The notes under the pieces were generated by a model. It did no database searches and was not told the DNA's origin. It worked only from the letters and a program-made list of their open reading frames with translations. Shown here piece by piece: positions 25,440-33,530 of a DNA stretch of 64,000 nucleotides. The DNA comes from Vreelandella alkaliphila. Lineage in GTDB: Bacteria > Pseudomonadota > Gammaproteobacteria > Pseudomonadales > Halomonadaceae. Position 1 is the stretch's first letter. Every line of letters begins with the position of its first letter. The position numbers were made by a program, and so were the translations under genes. Where the stretch lies: contig NZ_JABASV010000008.1 in the NCBI RefSeq assembly GCF_016107625.1, forward strand, positions 124,001 to 188,000, read 5' to 3'.

Positions 25440-26348
25440 ATGTTTCCACCCGCATCAAGGGACCCTGAAGCGGTCAAGGGCGTTATGTTCGGCTTAACGG
25501 CCTACACTATGTGGGGCTGCTTCCCACTATTTTTCGCTCTGTTTGATGGCATTCCCGCATTTGAAATCCTGATACATCGGATTTTGTGGTCGTGCCTTTT
25601 CCTGGTCGGGTTAATCAGCATACTGCGCCGATGGACGCCAGTGGTTAGCGCACTTGTTGAGCCCAAGCGCTTGGGGCGCGTACTCGCTTGCGCGTTACTG
25701 ATTGCCTTTAATTGGGGTCTCTATATCTATGCTGTTGAAAGCAAGCAGGTGTTACAAGCCAGTTTAGGCTACTTTCTAACGCCTTTGGTAAACATTGCCT
25801 TGGGCGTGCTAGTGCTACGCGAAGTAATGGCTCGCCTCCAGCTGGTTGCTCTTGGTTTGGCAAGTTTAGCGATTGCAATCCAGTTCGTGATGCTGGGTGA
25901 ACTGCCCTGGATCAGCCTGTTGCTAGCACTCAGCTTTGGTAGCTACGGATTATTTCGCAAGCAAGTGCCTCTTGATGGGCTTTCAGGCCTGTTTGTAGAG
26001 ACGCTGTTGCTATTCCCACTAGCACTGATAGCGCTCACTTGGCTCAGTTGGCAGGGGGAGTCTCACTTTATCCATAATGTGCCGATGAGCACCCTGCTAA
26101 TAATTAGCGGCGTATTAACTGCCCTGCCCTTGATGGCCTTTGCTGGAGCTGCACGACGCTTACGGCTGGCAACGCTAGGGTTTCTGATGTATATCAATCC
26201 CAGCATTCAGTTTTTGATTGCAATCATTATCTTTGGCGAGCCTCTAGGGCTCATCCAGTTAGCGACCTTTGTGATGATCTGGGCGAGCTTAGCGCTATAT
26301 TCCTGGTCCTCTTGGCAATCACGTCCGCGCCAGAAGGTGGCTACCTGA
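25440..26348 (+). CDS. rarD: RarD-type EamA permease
   Basis: This is a ten-segment inner-membrane carrier of the drug/metabolite transporter superfamily, RarD subgroup. The 302 residues from the ATG at 25440 (GAGG upstream) contain the two EamA repeats; LTAYTMWGCFPLFFALF and HRILWSCLFL near the N-terminus are typical of RarD. The substrate is unknown; related proteins have been tied to chloramphenicol or amino-acid export. Its 3' end overlaps the convergent chemoreceptor gene by 30 bp. Confidence 0.85.
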   Translation: MFPPASRDPEAVKGVMFGLTAYTMWGCFPLFFALFDGIPAFEILIHRILWSCLFLVGLISILRRWTPVVSALVEPKRLGRVLACALLIAFNWGLYIYAVESKQVLQASLGYFLTPLVNIALGVLVLREVMARLQLVALGLASLAIAIQFVMLGELPWISLLLALSFGSYGLFRKQVPLDGLSGLFVETLLLFPLALIALTWLSWQGESHFIHNVPMSTLLIISGVLTALPLMAFAGAARRLRLATLGFLMYINPSIQFLIAIIIFGEPLGLIQLATFVMIWASLALYSWSSWQSRPRQKVAT

Positions 26349-27974
26349 GGCTAGTTCTTCCACTGGTTTTTCAATCACCACTGCACTGGTGTCATTTGTC
26401 TTTTCAGGCTGGTAGCCCACGCGAAAGCCTCCCCAGTGCTTACCATTAATGTAAATGGGAACCGAAAGATCGTGCATGATTTCGCCAGTGTCACGCTTAT
26501 AGGTTTGTAGCAGCAACGGTTTCTCATGGGCGCCGCAACGACTGCCCGTCGGATCATCAAAAATGCGTTTGCTGCGGCAATACTTGAGATCGTGATCGTA
26601 ATCACCGATGGGCTCGCGGCTAACGGCTGAGTTATGGGTAGGCACATAGCCGTTGCGGTCACATGCAATGGCGTAACTCAACCCGTGCTCAGTAAGCAAC
26701 GGTTCTTGCAAGCTGGGTAACTGTAAGTCCGTGAATGCATCAAAGCCTGTGTGGTAAAGCGGTGGCTGTGTCCCTGGCATGACCCTGTAATCAGGCTGGA
26801 ACAGCGACGCTTCTGATAACTCACCGGAGGCAATGGCCTTTTCAAACAATTTACCAATACGGTTCGCCGCTTGACGAGCAACACTAAACACATGCTGATG
26901 ACGCCCCTGTAAACGCTGCTGCGCCAGCTCGCCATCAACGCCTTCTGCAGCTTCCATTAACGCCCGAGCTTGCTGAGCTAAATCGCGCATATCGCGATTG
27001 CCCTCATCTACATCGTCTTCAAGCTGACGTAAGCTATCAGCAACTGTTTGGCTATGGACTTTAGTGCTTTCCATTGCTTCTGCGACGCTGGTGATTTCCT
27101 GCTCAACTTGATCGAACTGTTCTGTGATAGTGGCAAGACTACCGCCCACCTGCTGCATCCCTTGGGAACGCTCTCTGATACGGTTCATCAGCACTCCCAT
27201 GGTACCAACAACACTTTGGCCACTCTGGTGCATATCTTTAACAAGCTCATCGACGCTTTGTGTCGCCGTTGACGTCTTCAGTGCTAGGTTGCGCACTTCG
27301 CCCGCGACAACCGCAAATCCTCGTCCATGCTCTCCCGCTCGAGCTGCCTCAATAGAAGCATTGAGTGATAGCAGGTGCGTTTGTTCTGCTATTCCCTCAA
27401 TCATCGACGTCACATTGCGGACGCGCTCAATTTTGTCGTTTAGCGCCGATAGCATTTCCAGCGCCTGATCAGAGCGCTCGGAAACATCACTCATATCGCC
27501 AATAATATCAGCCAGCTCATCATGATTATGATGACTTGCCTGACGAGCGCTCTCGGCAAGCGAAGCGACATGGGTAGCACTGGCACTCACTTGCATAATG
27601 GCAGCATTAATAGCGTTCATACTCGATGACGCGTCACTGGCCATGGCTTCCTGCTTAGTAAGGCGTTGCGCCATAAGATCAGCGTAATGAGAAACTTCTG
27701 CCGAGGCGATAGCAGTGCTACTTGCTCGGTTCATCAACCGATAGGCCATCGCGCGAAGCGCACCATAGTCGCGAATGGGCTTGAAACCGTGAATGGGTTT
27801 TGTCAAACGCGCTTGATCAGCTGAGTAAACCGACGTAATCGTTACGAGCATTAAACCTGCACCAGCCCCCGTTGCCAACAGCAGCGCGACATAGGGAAAA
27901 GCACCAGATTCAGTCATCATCCAAACAGAAACACCTAGCACTGCCAAGGGCACTAATAGCCAAAGTAGTCGCAT
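26319..27974 (-). CDS. Methyl-accepting chemotaxis protein with C-terminal sensory domain
   Basis: The 551-residue protein begins with a hairpin of two membrane helices (about 3-20 and 27-48) separated by only a few residues, so there is no periplasmic sensor. The signalling coiled coil follows, with the hairpin tip IAEQTHLLSLNASIEAARAGE and the GRGFAVVAGEVRNLA segment that contact CheA/CheW. The last 180 residues form a separate globular domain (HNSAVSREPIGDYD, LLQTYKRDTGE, HWGGFRVGY) like the C-terminal cytoplasmic sensor seen in other proteobacterial MCPs. It probably senses a cytoplasmic signal. There is no C-terminal CheR-binding pentapeptide. Confidence 0.88.
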   Translation of the reverse strand: MRLLWLLVPLAVLGVSVWMMTESGAFPYVALLLATGAGAGLMLVTITSVYSADQARLTKPIHGFKPIRDYGALRAMAYRLMNRASSTAIASAEVSHYADLMAQRLTKQEAMASDASSSMNAINAAIMQVSASATHVASLAESARQASHHNHDELADIIGDMSDVSERSDQALEMLSALNDKIERVRNVTSMIEGIAEQTHLLSLNASIEAARAGEHGRGFAVVAGEVRNLALKTSTATQSVDELVKDMHQSGQSVVGTMGVLMNRIRERSQGMQQVGGSLATITEQFDQVEQEITSVAEAMESTKVHSQTVADSLRQLEDDVDEGNRDMRDLAQQARALMEAAEGVDGELAQQRLQGRHQHVFSVARQAANRIGKLFEKAIASGELSEASLFQPDYRVMPGTQPPLYHTGFDAFTDLQLPSLQEPLLTEHGLSYAIACDRNGYVPTHNSAVSREPIGDYDHDLKYCRSKRIFDDPTGSRCGAHEKPLLLQTYKRDTGEIMHDLSVPIYINGKHWGGFRVGYQPEKTNDTSAVVIEKPVEELASGSHLLART

Positions 27975-28203
27975 GTGGGGTACTCTTTTTTATTTGACGT
28001 TATTGAGCAGTCAATCAATAAAGAAGGAGCGATTAGCCACTTTTCAGTCAGCTTAACGGGTTATGCTAATGAATGAAGTAGCACTTTCGGGTCAGAACAT
28101 GCTTTTGTTTGAAAGCAAAGGCCATCATTGCCCACACAACACGTTAAACTGACGGACTCACCAGTGGTTGGGGTTTAAAAAACAAAGCTGACGCCAGGAG
28201 CTT

Positions 28204-29904
28204 ATGTTAAAGCGCTATTTTCCTATTCTTACATGGCTGCCCCACTACCATAAGCGCCTGCTAGGTGCCGATATATTAGCGGGACTCATCGTAACCGTGA
28301 TGGTGATTCCGCAGTCATTAGCCTATGCCCTACTTGCTGGCCTGCCTGCGGTAGTGGGCCTATATGCCAGTATTTTGCCGCAACTTCTATATACCTTTTT
28401 AGGCACCAGCCGCACCCTGGCCGTAGGGCCGGTGGCCATCATTGCATTAATGACGGGCGCTGCACTCTCCTCTGTTGCAACGCCCGGCAGCCCCGACTAT
28501 TTGCAAGCTGCACTGGTACTTTCATTACTTTCTGGCGGCATATTGGTGGCAATGGGTGCCCTTAAAATGGGCTTTTTTAGCAATTTTTTAAGCCATCCGG
28601 TTATCTCGGGCTTTTTAACCGCATCGGGCATTCTGATTGCCGTCAGTCAACTGGGAAGCCTAATGGGTATCTCCAGCAGTGGCTTTACGCTGGTAGAGCG
28701 TGTGGTAACGCTCTTGCCTAATCTCCCCACCTTAAACCCCTATACGCTTGTAATCGGTGCTGGCACGCTGTTGTTTCTCGTTATGATGCGGCGTTTTGGT
28801 AAGCAGAGCCTTAGTGCTATTGGTTTGCCTAGAGCGCTCGCCGAGTTAATCACCAAGGCGGGTCCTGTCTTTGCGGTGGTTATTACCACGCTGGCTACTT
28901 GGCATTGGCAGTTGGCTGACCAAGGCGTTGCCATTGTCGGCGCTATTCCCAGTGGGCTACCTGCGCTAAGCTTTCTCTGGGGAGATACGTCACTATGGCG
29001 CGCCCTGTTTATTCCGGCGTTACTGATTAGTTTGGTGGGGTTTGTCGAGTCTGTTTCCATGGGGCAAATGTTGGCAGCGAAACGGCGCCAACGTATCTCT
29101 CCTAACCAGGAACTGATTGGCTTAGGTGCCGCTAATCTAGCCGCTGGGTTTACCAGCGGCATGCCGGTCACCGGTGGCCTTTCGCGCACGGTCATCAACT
29201 ATGATGCTGGGGCACAAACACCCGCGGCCGGAGCCTTTGCAGCCCTGGGAATAGCCTTGGTAACGATGGCGTTTACTGGCTGGCTCTACTACCTGCCGAT
29301 TGCTACGTTGGCCGCGACAATTACTGTGTCTATTTTAACCCTGGTCGATATCCCCATGTTGCGCCAAACGTGGCGCTATTCTCGCAGCGATTTCGCTGCG
29401 ATGGCCGTCACCATTCTGCTAACCCTAATTGAAGGTATCGAAGCAGGCATCATCGGTGGCGTGAGTCTCTCTATCGCGTTATTTTTGTATCGCACCAGCC
29501 GCCCCCATAGCGCGCTGGTGGGCCGGGTTCCGGACACCGAGCATTTCCGCAATACCGAACGCCACGATGTTGAAACCGTCAGTAATGTGGCGCTACTGCG
29601 AATCGACGAAAGCCTCTATTTTGCGAATGCCCGTTACCTTGAGGATACCGTTTATAATTTAGTTGCCAGCTATCCTGAGCTGGAGCACGTCGTTCTGATC
29701 TGTTCCGCCGTTAATTTAATTGATGCATCAGCACTCGAGAGCCTGGATGCCATCAACGCCCGTTTAAAAGACTCCGATGTAAAACTTCACCTGTCAGAGG
29801 TGAAGGGCCCCGTTATGGATCAGCTCAAAAAGAGTGATTTTTTAGAAGCTCTGACTGGGCGCGTTTTTCTTAGCACTTATGCTGCATGGCGTGAATTTTC
29901 ATAA
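28204..29904 (+). CDS. SulP-family anion transporter with STAS domain
   Basis: The product is an SLC26/SulP inner-membrane carrier of 566 residues. The SulP core (about 1-420) includes DILAGLIVTVMVIPQSLAYALLAGLPAVVGLYAS and the LGAANLAAGFTSGMPVTGGLSRTVIN motif; the C-terminal STAS domain (about 445-560) has the DASALESLDAINARL region around a conserved Ser. Substrates of the family include sulfate, bicarbonate and dicarboxylates; which applies here cannot be told. CAGGAG precedes the ATG. There is 229 bp of intergenic DNA before it, with no gene and no clear terminator visible. Confidence 0.9.
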   Translation: MLKRYFPILTWLPHYHKRLLGADILAGLIVTVMVIPQSLAYALLAGLPAVVGLYASILPQLLYTFLGTSRTLAVGPVAIIALMTGAALSSVATPGSPDYLQAALVLSLLSGGILVAMGALKMGFFSNFLSHPVISGFLTASGILIAVSQLGSLMGISSSGFTLVERVVTLLPNLPTLNPYTLVIGAGTLLFLVMMRRFGKQSLSAIGLPRALAELITKAGPVFAVVITTLATWHWQLADQGVAIVGAIPSGLPALSFLWGDTSLWRALFIPALLISLVGFVESVSMGQMLAAKRRQRISPNQELIGLGAANLAAGFTSGMPVTGGLSRTVINYDAGAQTPAAGAFAALGIALVTMAFTGWLYYLPIATLAATITVSILTLVDIPMLRQTWRYSRSDFAAMAVTILLTLIEGIEAGIIGGVSLSIALFLYRTSRPHSALVGRVPDTEHFRNTERHDVETVSNVALLRIDESLYFANARYLEDTVYNLVASYPELEHVVLICSAVNLIDASALESLDAINARLKDSDVKLHLSEVKGPVMDQLKKSDFLEALTGRVFLSTYAAWREFS

Positions 29905-30004
29905 GCATTATTTTTATAAGCTTAACGAAGCAGCTTTAACTAAGATTTGTTTGAATGCATCATAGACTTCTAAACAAGCGTATCAATACCAAGAGCGCAA
30001 AGGA

Positions 30005-31141
30005 GTGGGGATGCCAAGCGAGTGGATAGCGCGTGATGATCAAACAGTAACCCTTAAAGGCGAGTGGACGCTTGCCAATTATCGCCTTATCAAAGCGGCG
30101 CTTCAGCAAAGTGAAACTCAAACTGAGCCTGGCAAGCCAACAGATGCGACGGTTTCACTAGACGCAATAACTCGCCTTGATACCGCTGGCGCCATACTCA
30201 TTGCGGAGTTGATTGGCGTTGAGAAAGCGCAGGCGGTGGCGGATTGGGCAGCAGAACTGCCGAAAGAGCAGCAGGCGTTGCTGGTGCGTATTGCCGAAGC
30301 CATGGAAGCGCCGCTGGACGTTGATCCTCCTTCCTATTCGCGCATTAGCCAAGCGCTTGCCAGCGTGGGTCAACACATGGTGGGACTTTGGTCCCAGCAG
30401 CGCCAGCTTTTGGCCTTTATTGGTCTCGTCGTGGCCACCCTCTTCCATCTAACATTGCGGCCACGCCACTGGCGCTTAACGGCCACCGTGGCCCATATCC
30501 AGCAGAGTGGTCTTAATGCCGTCCCCATCGTCGCGCTACTCACCTTTATGGTAGGCGCCGTGGTGGCTTTCCTTGGCGCTACCGTTTTGCAGGATTTTGG
30601 CGCCACAATTTATACCATCGATCTTGTGGCGTTCTCATTTTTGAGAGAGTTCGGCGTTCTACTTGCTGCGATCCTACTCGCGGGACGAACCGCCAGTGCC
30701 TTTACTGCCCAAATTGGCGCCATGAAATCCAATGAAGAGATAGATGCCCTGCAGGCTCAGGGGCTTGATCCTATCGAGCTTTTGGTGCTCCCACGGGTAA
30801 TGGCGATGTTAATTAGCCTGCCCATGCTCGCCTTTGTAGGTATGCTCAGCGGCTTAGCGGGCGGCGCCATGGTCACCTCTCTGTCACTGGATATTTCACT
30901 TACCCAGTTTATGGCCACGCTGCAAAAAGATGTATCGGTGACACACTTTTTGGTAGGACTAAGCAAAGCCCCGGTGTTTGCCTTCGTGATCGCCGTGATC
31001 GGCTGCCTGGAAGGCTTTAAGGTCAGCGGTAGCGCGCAGTCGGTGGGAGAACACACCACCTCAAGTGTCGTTCAATCGATTTTTATGGTGATTCTAATTG
31101 ATGCCGTCGCCGCGCTATTCTTTATGGAGATGGGCTGGTGA
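30005..31141 (+). CDS. MCE-system permease with N-terminal STAS domain (MlaB-MlaE fusion)
   Basis: The 378-residue protein combines what are two proteins in the Mla system. Residues about 5-95 form a STAS domain similar to MlaB (VSLDAITRLDTAGAILIAEL), and about 130-378 form the MlaE permease with five to six membrane helices and the FSFLREFGVLLAAILLAGRTASAFTAQIG signature. It would move phospholipid or another lipid between the inner membrane and the MCE protein. AAAGGAG precedes the ATG. Its stop overlaps the GTG start of the ATPase gene by 4 bp. Confidence 0.9.
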   Translation: MGMPSEWIARDDQTVTLKGEWTLANYRLIKAALQQSETQTEPGKPTDATVSLDAITRLDTAGAILIAELIGVEKAQAVADWAAELPKEQQALLVRIAEAMEAPLDVDPPSYSRISQALASVGQHMVGLWSQQRQLLAFIGLVVATLFHLTLRPRHWRLTATVAHIQQSGLNAVPIVALLTFMVGAVVAFLGATVLQDFGATIYTIDLVAFSFLREFGVLLAAILLAGRTASAFTAQIGAMKSNEEIDALQAQGLDPIELLVLPRVMAMLISLPMLAFVGMLSGLAGGAMVTSLSLDISLTQFMATLQKDVSVTHFLVGLSKAPVFAFVIAVIGCLEGFKVSGSAQSVGEHTTSSVVQSIFMVILIDAVAALFFMEMGW

Positions 31142-31965
31142 TCAATTCAGATAAACCGACAGAGCAAAACGACTTACCGGTCATTAAGGTTCGAGGCTTG
31201 GTGAACCGCTTTGGTACTCATGTGGTGCACGAAAATTTAGATCTGACCCTTGAACGCGGGGAAATCCTCGGCGTTGTAGGTGGTTCTGGTACCGGCAAAT
31301 CAGTGCTGTTACGCAGCATCGTCGGTTTGAAGCGCCCCAATGACGGCATGATTGAAGTCCTAGGCACAACGCTTAACGAGCTTAACGAGGCTCAGCGCAG
31401 TCAAATAGAGCGACGCTTTGGCGTGCTGTTTCAGCGCGGTGCGCTGTTCAGCTCGTTGAACCTGCAAGAGAATATTGCCCTACCGCTAATTGAACATGCC
31501 AGGCTACCCCGTGAAGACGCCGAGCATCTTGCCAGGGTCAAGTTATCGTTGGTCGGGCTTCCGCCACAGGCCGCGCTGCAGTTTCCTGAGTCGCTGTCTG
31601 GCGGCATGGTCAAGCGCGCCGCCCTTGCCCGTGCCTTAGCGCTTGATCCTGACATCCTGTTTCTTGACGAGCCCACGGCAGGGCTTGACCCTATTGGTGC
31701 AGCAGCCTTCGATCAGTTGCTGGTCACCCTTCGCGATGCGCTGGGATTCAGCGTATTTCTGGTTACCCATGACCTGGATACGCTCTACGCTGCCTGCGAT
31801 CGGGTCGCGGTACTCTCACAGAAACGTGTGCTGGTGGTGGATACCATCGATAAAGTGGCAGATACCGACGATGAATGGATTCAAGACTACTTTCACGGCC
31901 CGCGTGGTCGAGCCGCTCAGCGTGCTCATACCGCCTTTTCAAATAACGCAAACGTCCAGGAGTGA
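31138..31965 (+). CDS. MlaF-like ABC ATPase of the MCE lipid transporter
   Basis: This is a 275-residue ATPase that powers the STAS-MlaE permease. Walker A is GGSGTGKSVLLR, the signature motif SLSGGMVKRAALARAL (the GGM-KR form typical of the MlaF subgroup) and Walker B LFLDEPTAGLDP. A C-terminal tail of about 25 residues, like the MlaF 'handshake' extension, follows VADTDDEWIQDYFHGPRG. The start is a GTG in a GTGA overlap with the permease stop, with GGAG upstream, so translation is coupled. Confidence 0.92.
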   Translation: MINSDKPTEQNDLPVIKVRGLVNRFGTHVVHENLDLTLERGEILGVVGGSGTGKSVLLRSIVGLKRPNDGMIEVLGTTLNELNEAQRSQIERRFGVLFQRGALFSSLNLQENIALPLIEHARLPREDAEHLARVKLSLVGLPPQAALQFPESLSGGMVKRAALARALALDPDILFLDEPTAGLDPIGAAAFDQLLVTLRDALGFSVFLVTHDLDTLYAACDRVAVLSQKRVLVVDTIDKVADTDDEWIQDYFHGPRGRAAQRAHTAFSNNANVQE

Positions 31966-31971
31966 CTGCAC

Positions 31972-32913
31972 ATGGAAACCCGCGCGCATCACGTTTTGAT
32001 AGGTTTGTTCACACTGGGAACCGCCGTCGCAGCACTGCTGTTTGCGCTATGGATGAGCTATGCCGCTGGAGAGCGTAACTATCAACCCTACCGGATTCTG
32101 TTTGAGCGCAGTGTTAGTGGTTTATCAATTGGCAGTAAGGTGCAGTACAACGGCATTGAAGTTGGCGATGTTACCGAGCTGACACTGAACCCTGACGACC
32201 CACGCCAAGTTATTGCTAGTGTGCGAGTCTATGAAGACACCCCCGTCAAAACAGATACTCGAGCAAAGTTAGCCTTTGCCAGCATTACCGGCAGCATGTC
32301 GGTTCAGCTGTATGGAGGCACCCCAGAAAGCCCCCGCCTAGTAAACCAAACGGACAGTATGGCACCGTTTATCAACGCAGACCCTTCACCGATTGCCACG
32401 CTATTTGATGAAGGCGAAACAATGATTCAAAACATTAATTCTATTCTGATAAACGTTAATGAACTATTTAATGACGGCAATCGTGAACAAGCCGGCACTA
32501 TTTTGACGAGTATTGCGCAGATCACAGAGATGATCGCCTCACAACAAGCAGCGCTTGATCAAAATATGGCACTGTTCGGCGAAGTATCACGCCAAGCCAC
32601 AGCGACCCTTGAAAGCATCGATACGCTTAGCCTCGAGGCGACACAGCTATTGCGACAAGATGGTCAGCAAATGATGCGAAGCGCTGAAAGCGCCAGTCGT
32701 GATGTGGCCAGCGCCGCACAACGAATTGAACAGCTCGTTAACGACAATGCCGGTGCTGTCGATAGTACGCTGCAGGGGGCACAAGACATTGCTCCCGCAC
32801 TTTCAGCCCTACGTTCTACACTAACTAATCTTGATCGTATTACTCGCCAGCTTGAAGAGAGTCCCGCAGACTTTTTCCTGGGCCGGGATCAGGTAGAGGA
32901 GTTTCGTCCATGA
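31972..32913 (+). CDS. MCE-domain lipid-binding protein (MlaD-like, single MCE domain)
   Basis: The 313-residue protein is anchored by an N-terminal helix (about 8-30) with the body in the periplasm. A single MCE domain (about 38-115) starts with YRILFERSVSGLSIGSKVQYNGIEVG. About 180 residues of predominantly helical, Gln/Ala/Ser-rich sequence follow, likely forming a coiled-coil tunnel longer than that of MlaD. It would assemble as a hexamer over the permease and pass lipid toward the outer membrane. It overlaps the next gene by 4 bp (ATGA). Confidence 0.9.
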   Translation: METRAHHVLIGLFTLGTAVAALLFALWMSYAAGERNYQPYRILFERSVSGLSIGSKVQYNGIEVGDVTELTLNPDDPRQVIASVRVYEDTPVKTDTRAKLAFASITGSMSVQLYGGTPESPRLVNQTDSMAPFINADPSPIATLFDEGETMIQNINSILINVNELFNDGNREQAGTILTSIAQITEMIASQQAALDQNMALFGEVSRQATATLESIDTLSLEATQLLRQDGQQMMRSAESASRDVASAAQRIEQLVNDNAGAVDSTLQGAQDIAPALSALRSTLTNLDRITRQLEESPADFFLGRDQVEEFRP

Positions 32914-33530
32914 GCTTGCGCTCTACGTTTAGCATCGTCACATTAGCGGCGCTTGTATTAAGCGCCGGTTGTTCAATACTGCCCGAAAGTAATCCCGCAA
33001 CGCTCTATCGGCTGCCATCGTCTGCCACGCAGTCTGAACACACGGCTGCCACCCTCCCCGTAAGACTAGGCATTGCTACCCCGGGGGCAGGCCACTTGCT
33101 GAACAGCAATCGTATTGTGGTATACCCAGAAGGCAATGTAGTCAATGTCTATGAGGGGGTACGCTGGCATGAGGACGCCCCAGAAATGCTTCAAGCGCGC
33201 TTAATTTCTGATCTGCAGCAGCGCCAGCTATTCACTGGCGTAAGTAGCGACCGATTGCCTCACGATATACTGCTACTGAGCGAACTGCGCCATTTCCAAA
33301 GTGAGTACGACACTTCCCCACCCAGTATTCATCTTCAATTAGATGTCCAGCTTGTGAATACACAACACCGAAAACCACTGGCTGCGACTAGTTTTGTTAT
33401 CCGCACCCGCGCGGATAGTCCAGAGATTCCGGACGTCGTGAATGCGTTTGGCGCGGCTAGCGATGCGCTAGCGGAGCAGCTTTCAGCATGGGTTGCGGCG
33501 CAATCAAGCAGTCTGAGAACCGCCGATTGA
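32910..33530 (+). CDS. Outer-membrane lipoprotein of the MCE operon (PqiC-like, ABC_trans_aux)
   Basis: The product is a 206-residue lipoprotein with a clear lipobox LSAGC (Cys21) after a short signal peptide. The mature part resembles the PqiC/ABC-type transport auxiliary family: YRLP near the start, LGIATPGAGHLLNSNRIVVYPEGNVVNVYEGVRW in the middle. In the Pqi system the equivalent lipoprotein docks the MCE tunnel to the outer membrane, so the same role is likely. No Asp follows the lipid Cys (Ser22), consistent with export to the outer membrane. The 3' end overlaps the convergent kinase gene by 27 bp. Confidence 0.88.
   Translation: MSLRSTFSIVTLAALVLSAGCSILPESNPATLYRLPSSATQSEHTAATLPVRLGIATPGAGHLLNSNRIVVYPEGNVVNVYEGVRWHEDAPEMLQARLISDLQQRQLFTGVSSDRLPHDILLLSELRHFQSEYDTSPPSIHLQLDVQLVNTQHRKPLAATSFVIRTRADSPEIPDVVNAFGAASDALAEQLSAWVAAQSSSLRTAD

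Noticed and set aside
28740..29198. 152-codon frame antisense to the SulP gene
   Set aside because: It is entirely within a well-supported transporter gene and has no coding features of its own.
30005..33530. Calling the operon the canonical mlaFEDCB system
   Set aside because: There is no mlaC, STAS is fused to the permease, and a PqiC-like lipoprotein is present, so it is a separate MCE system.
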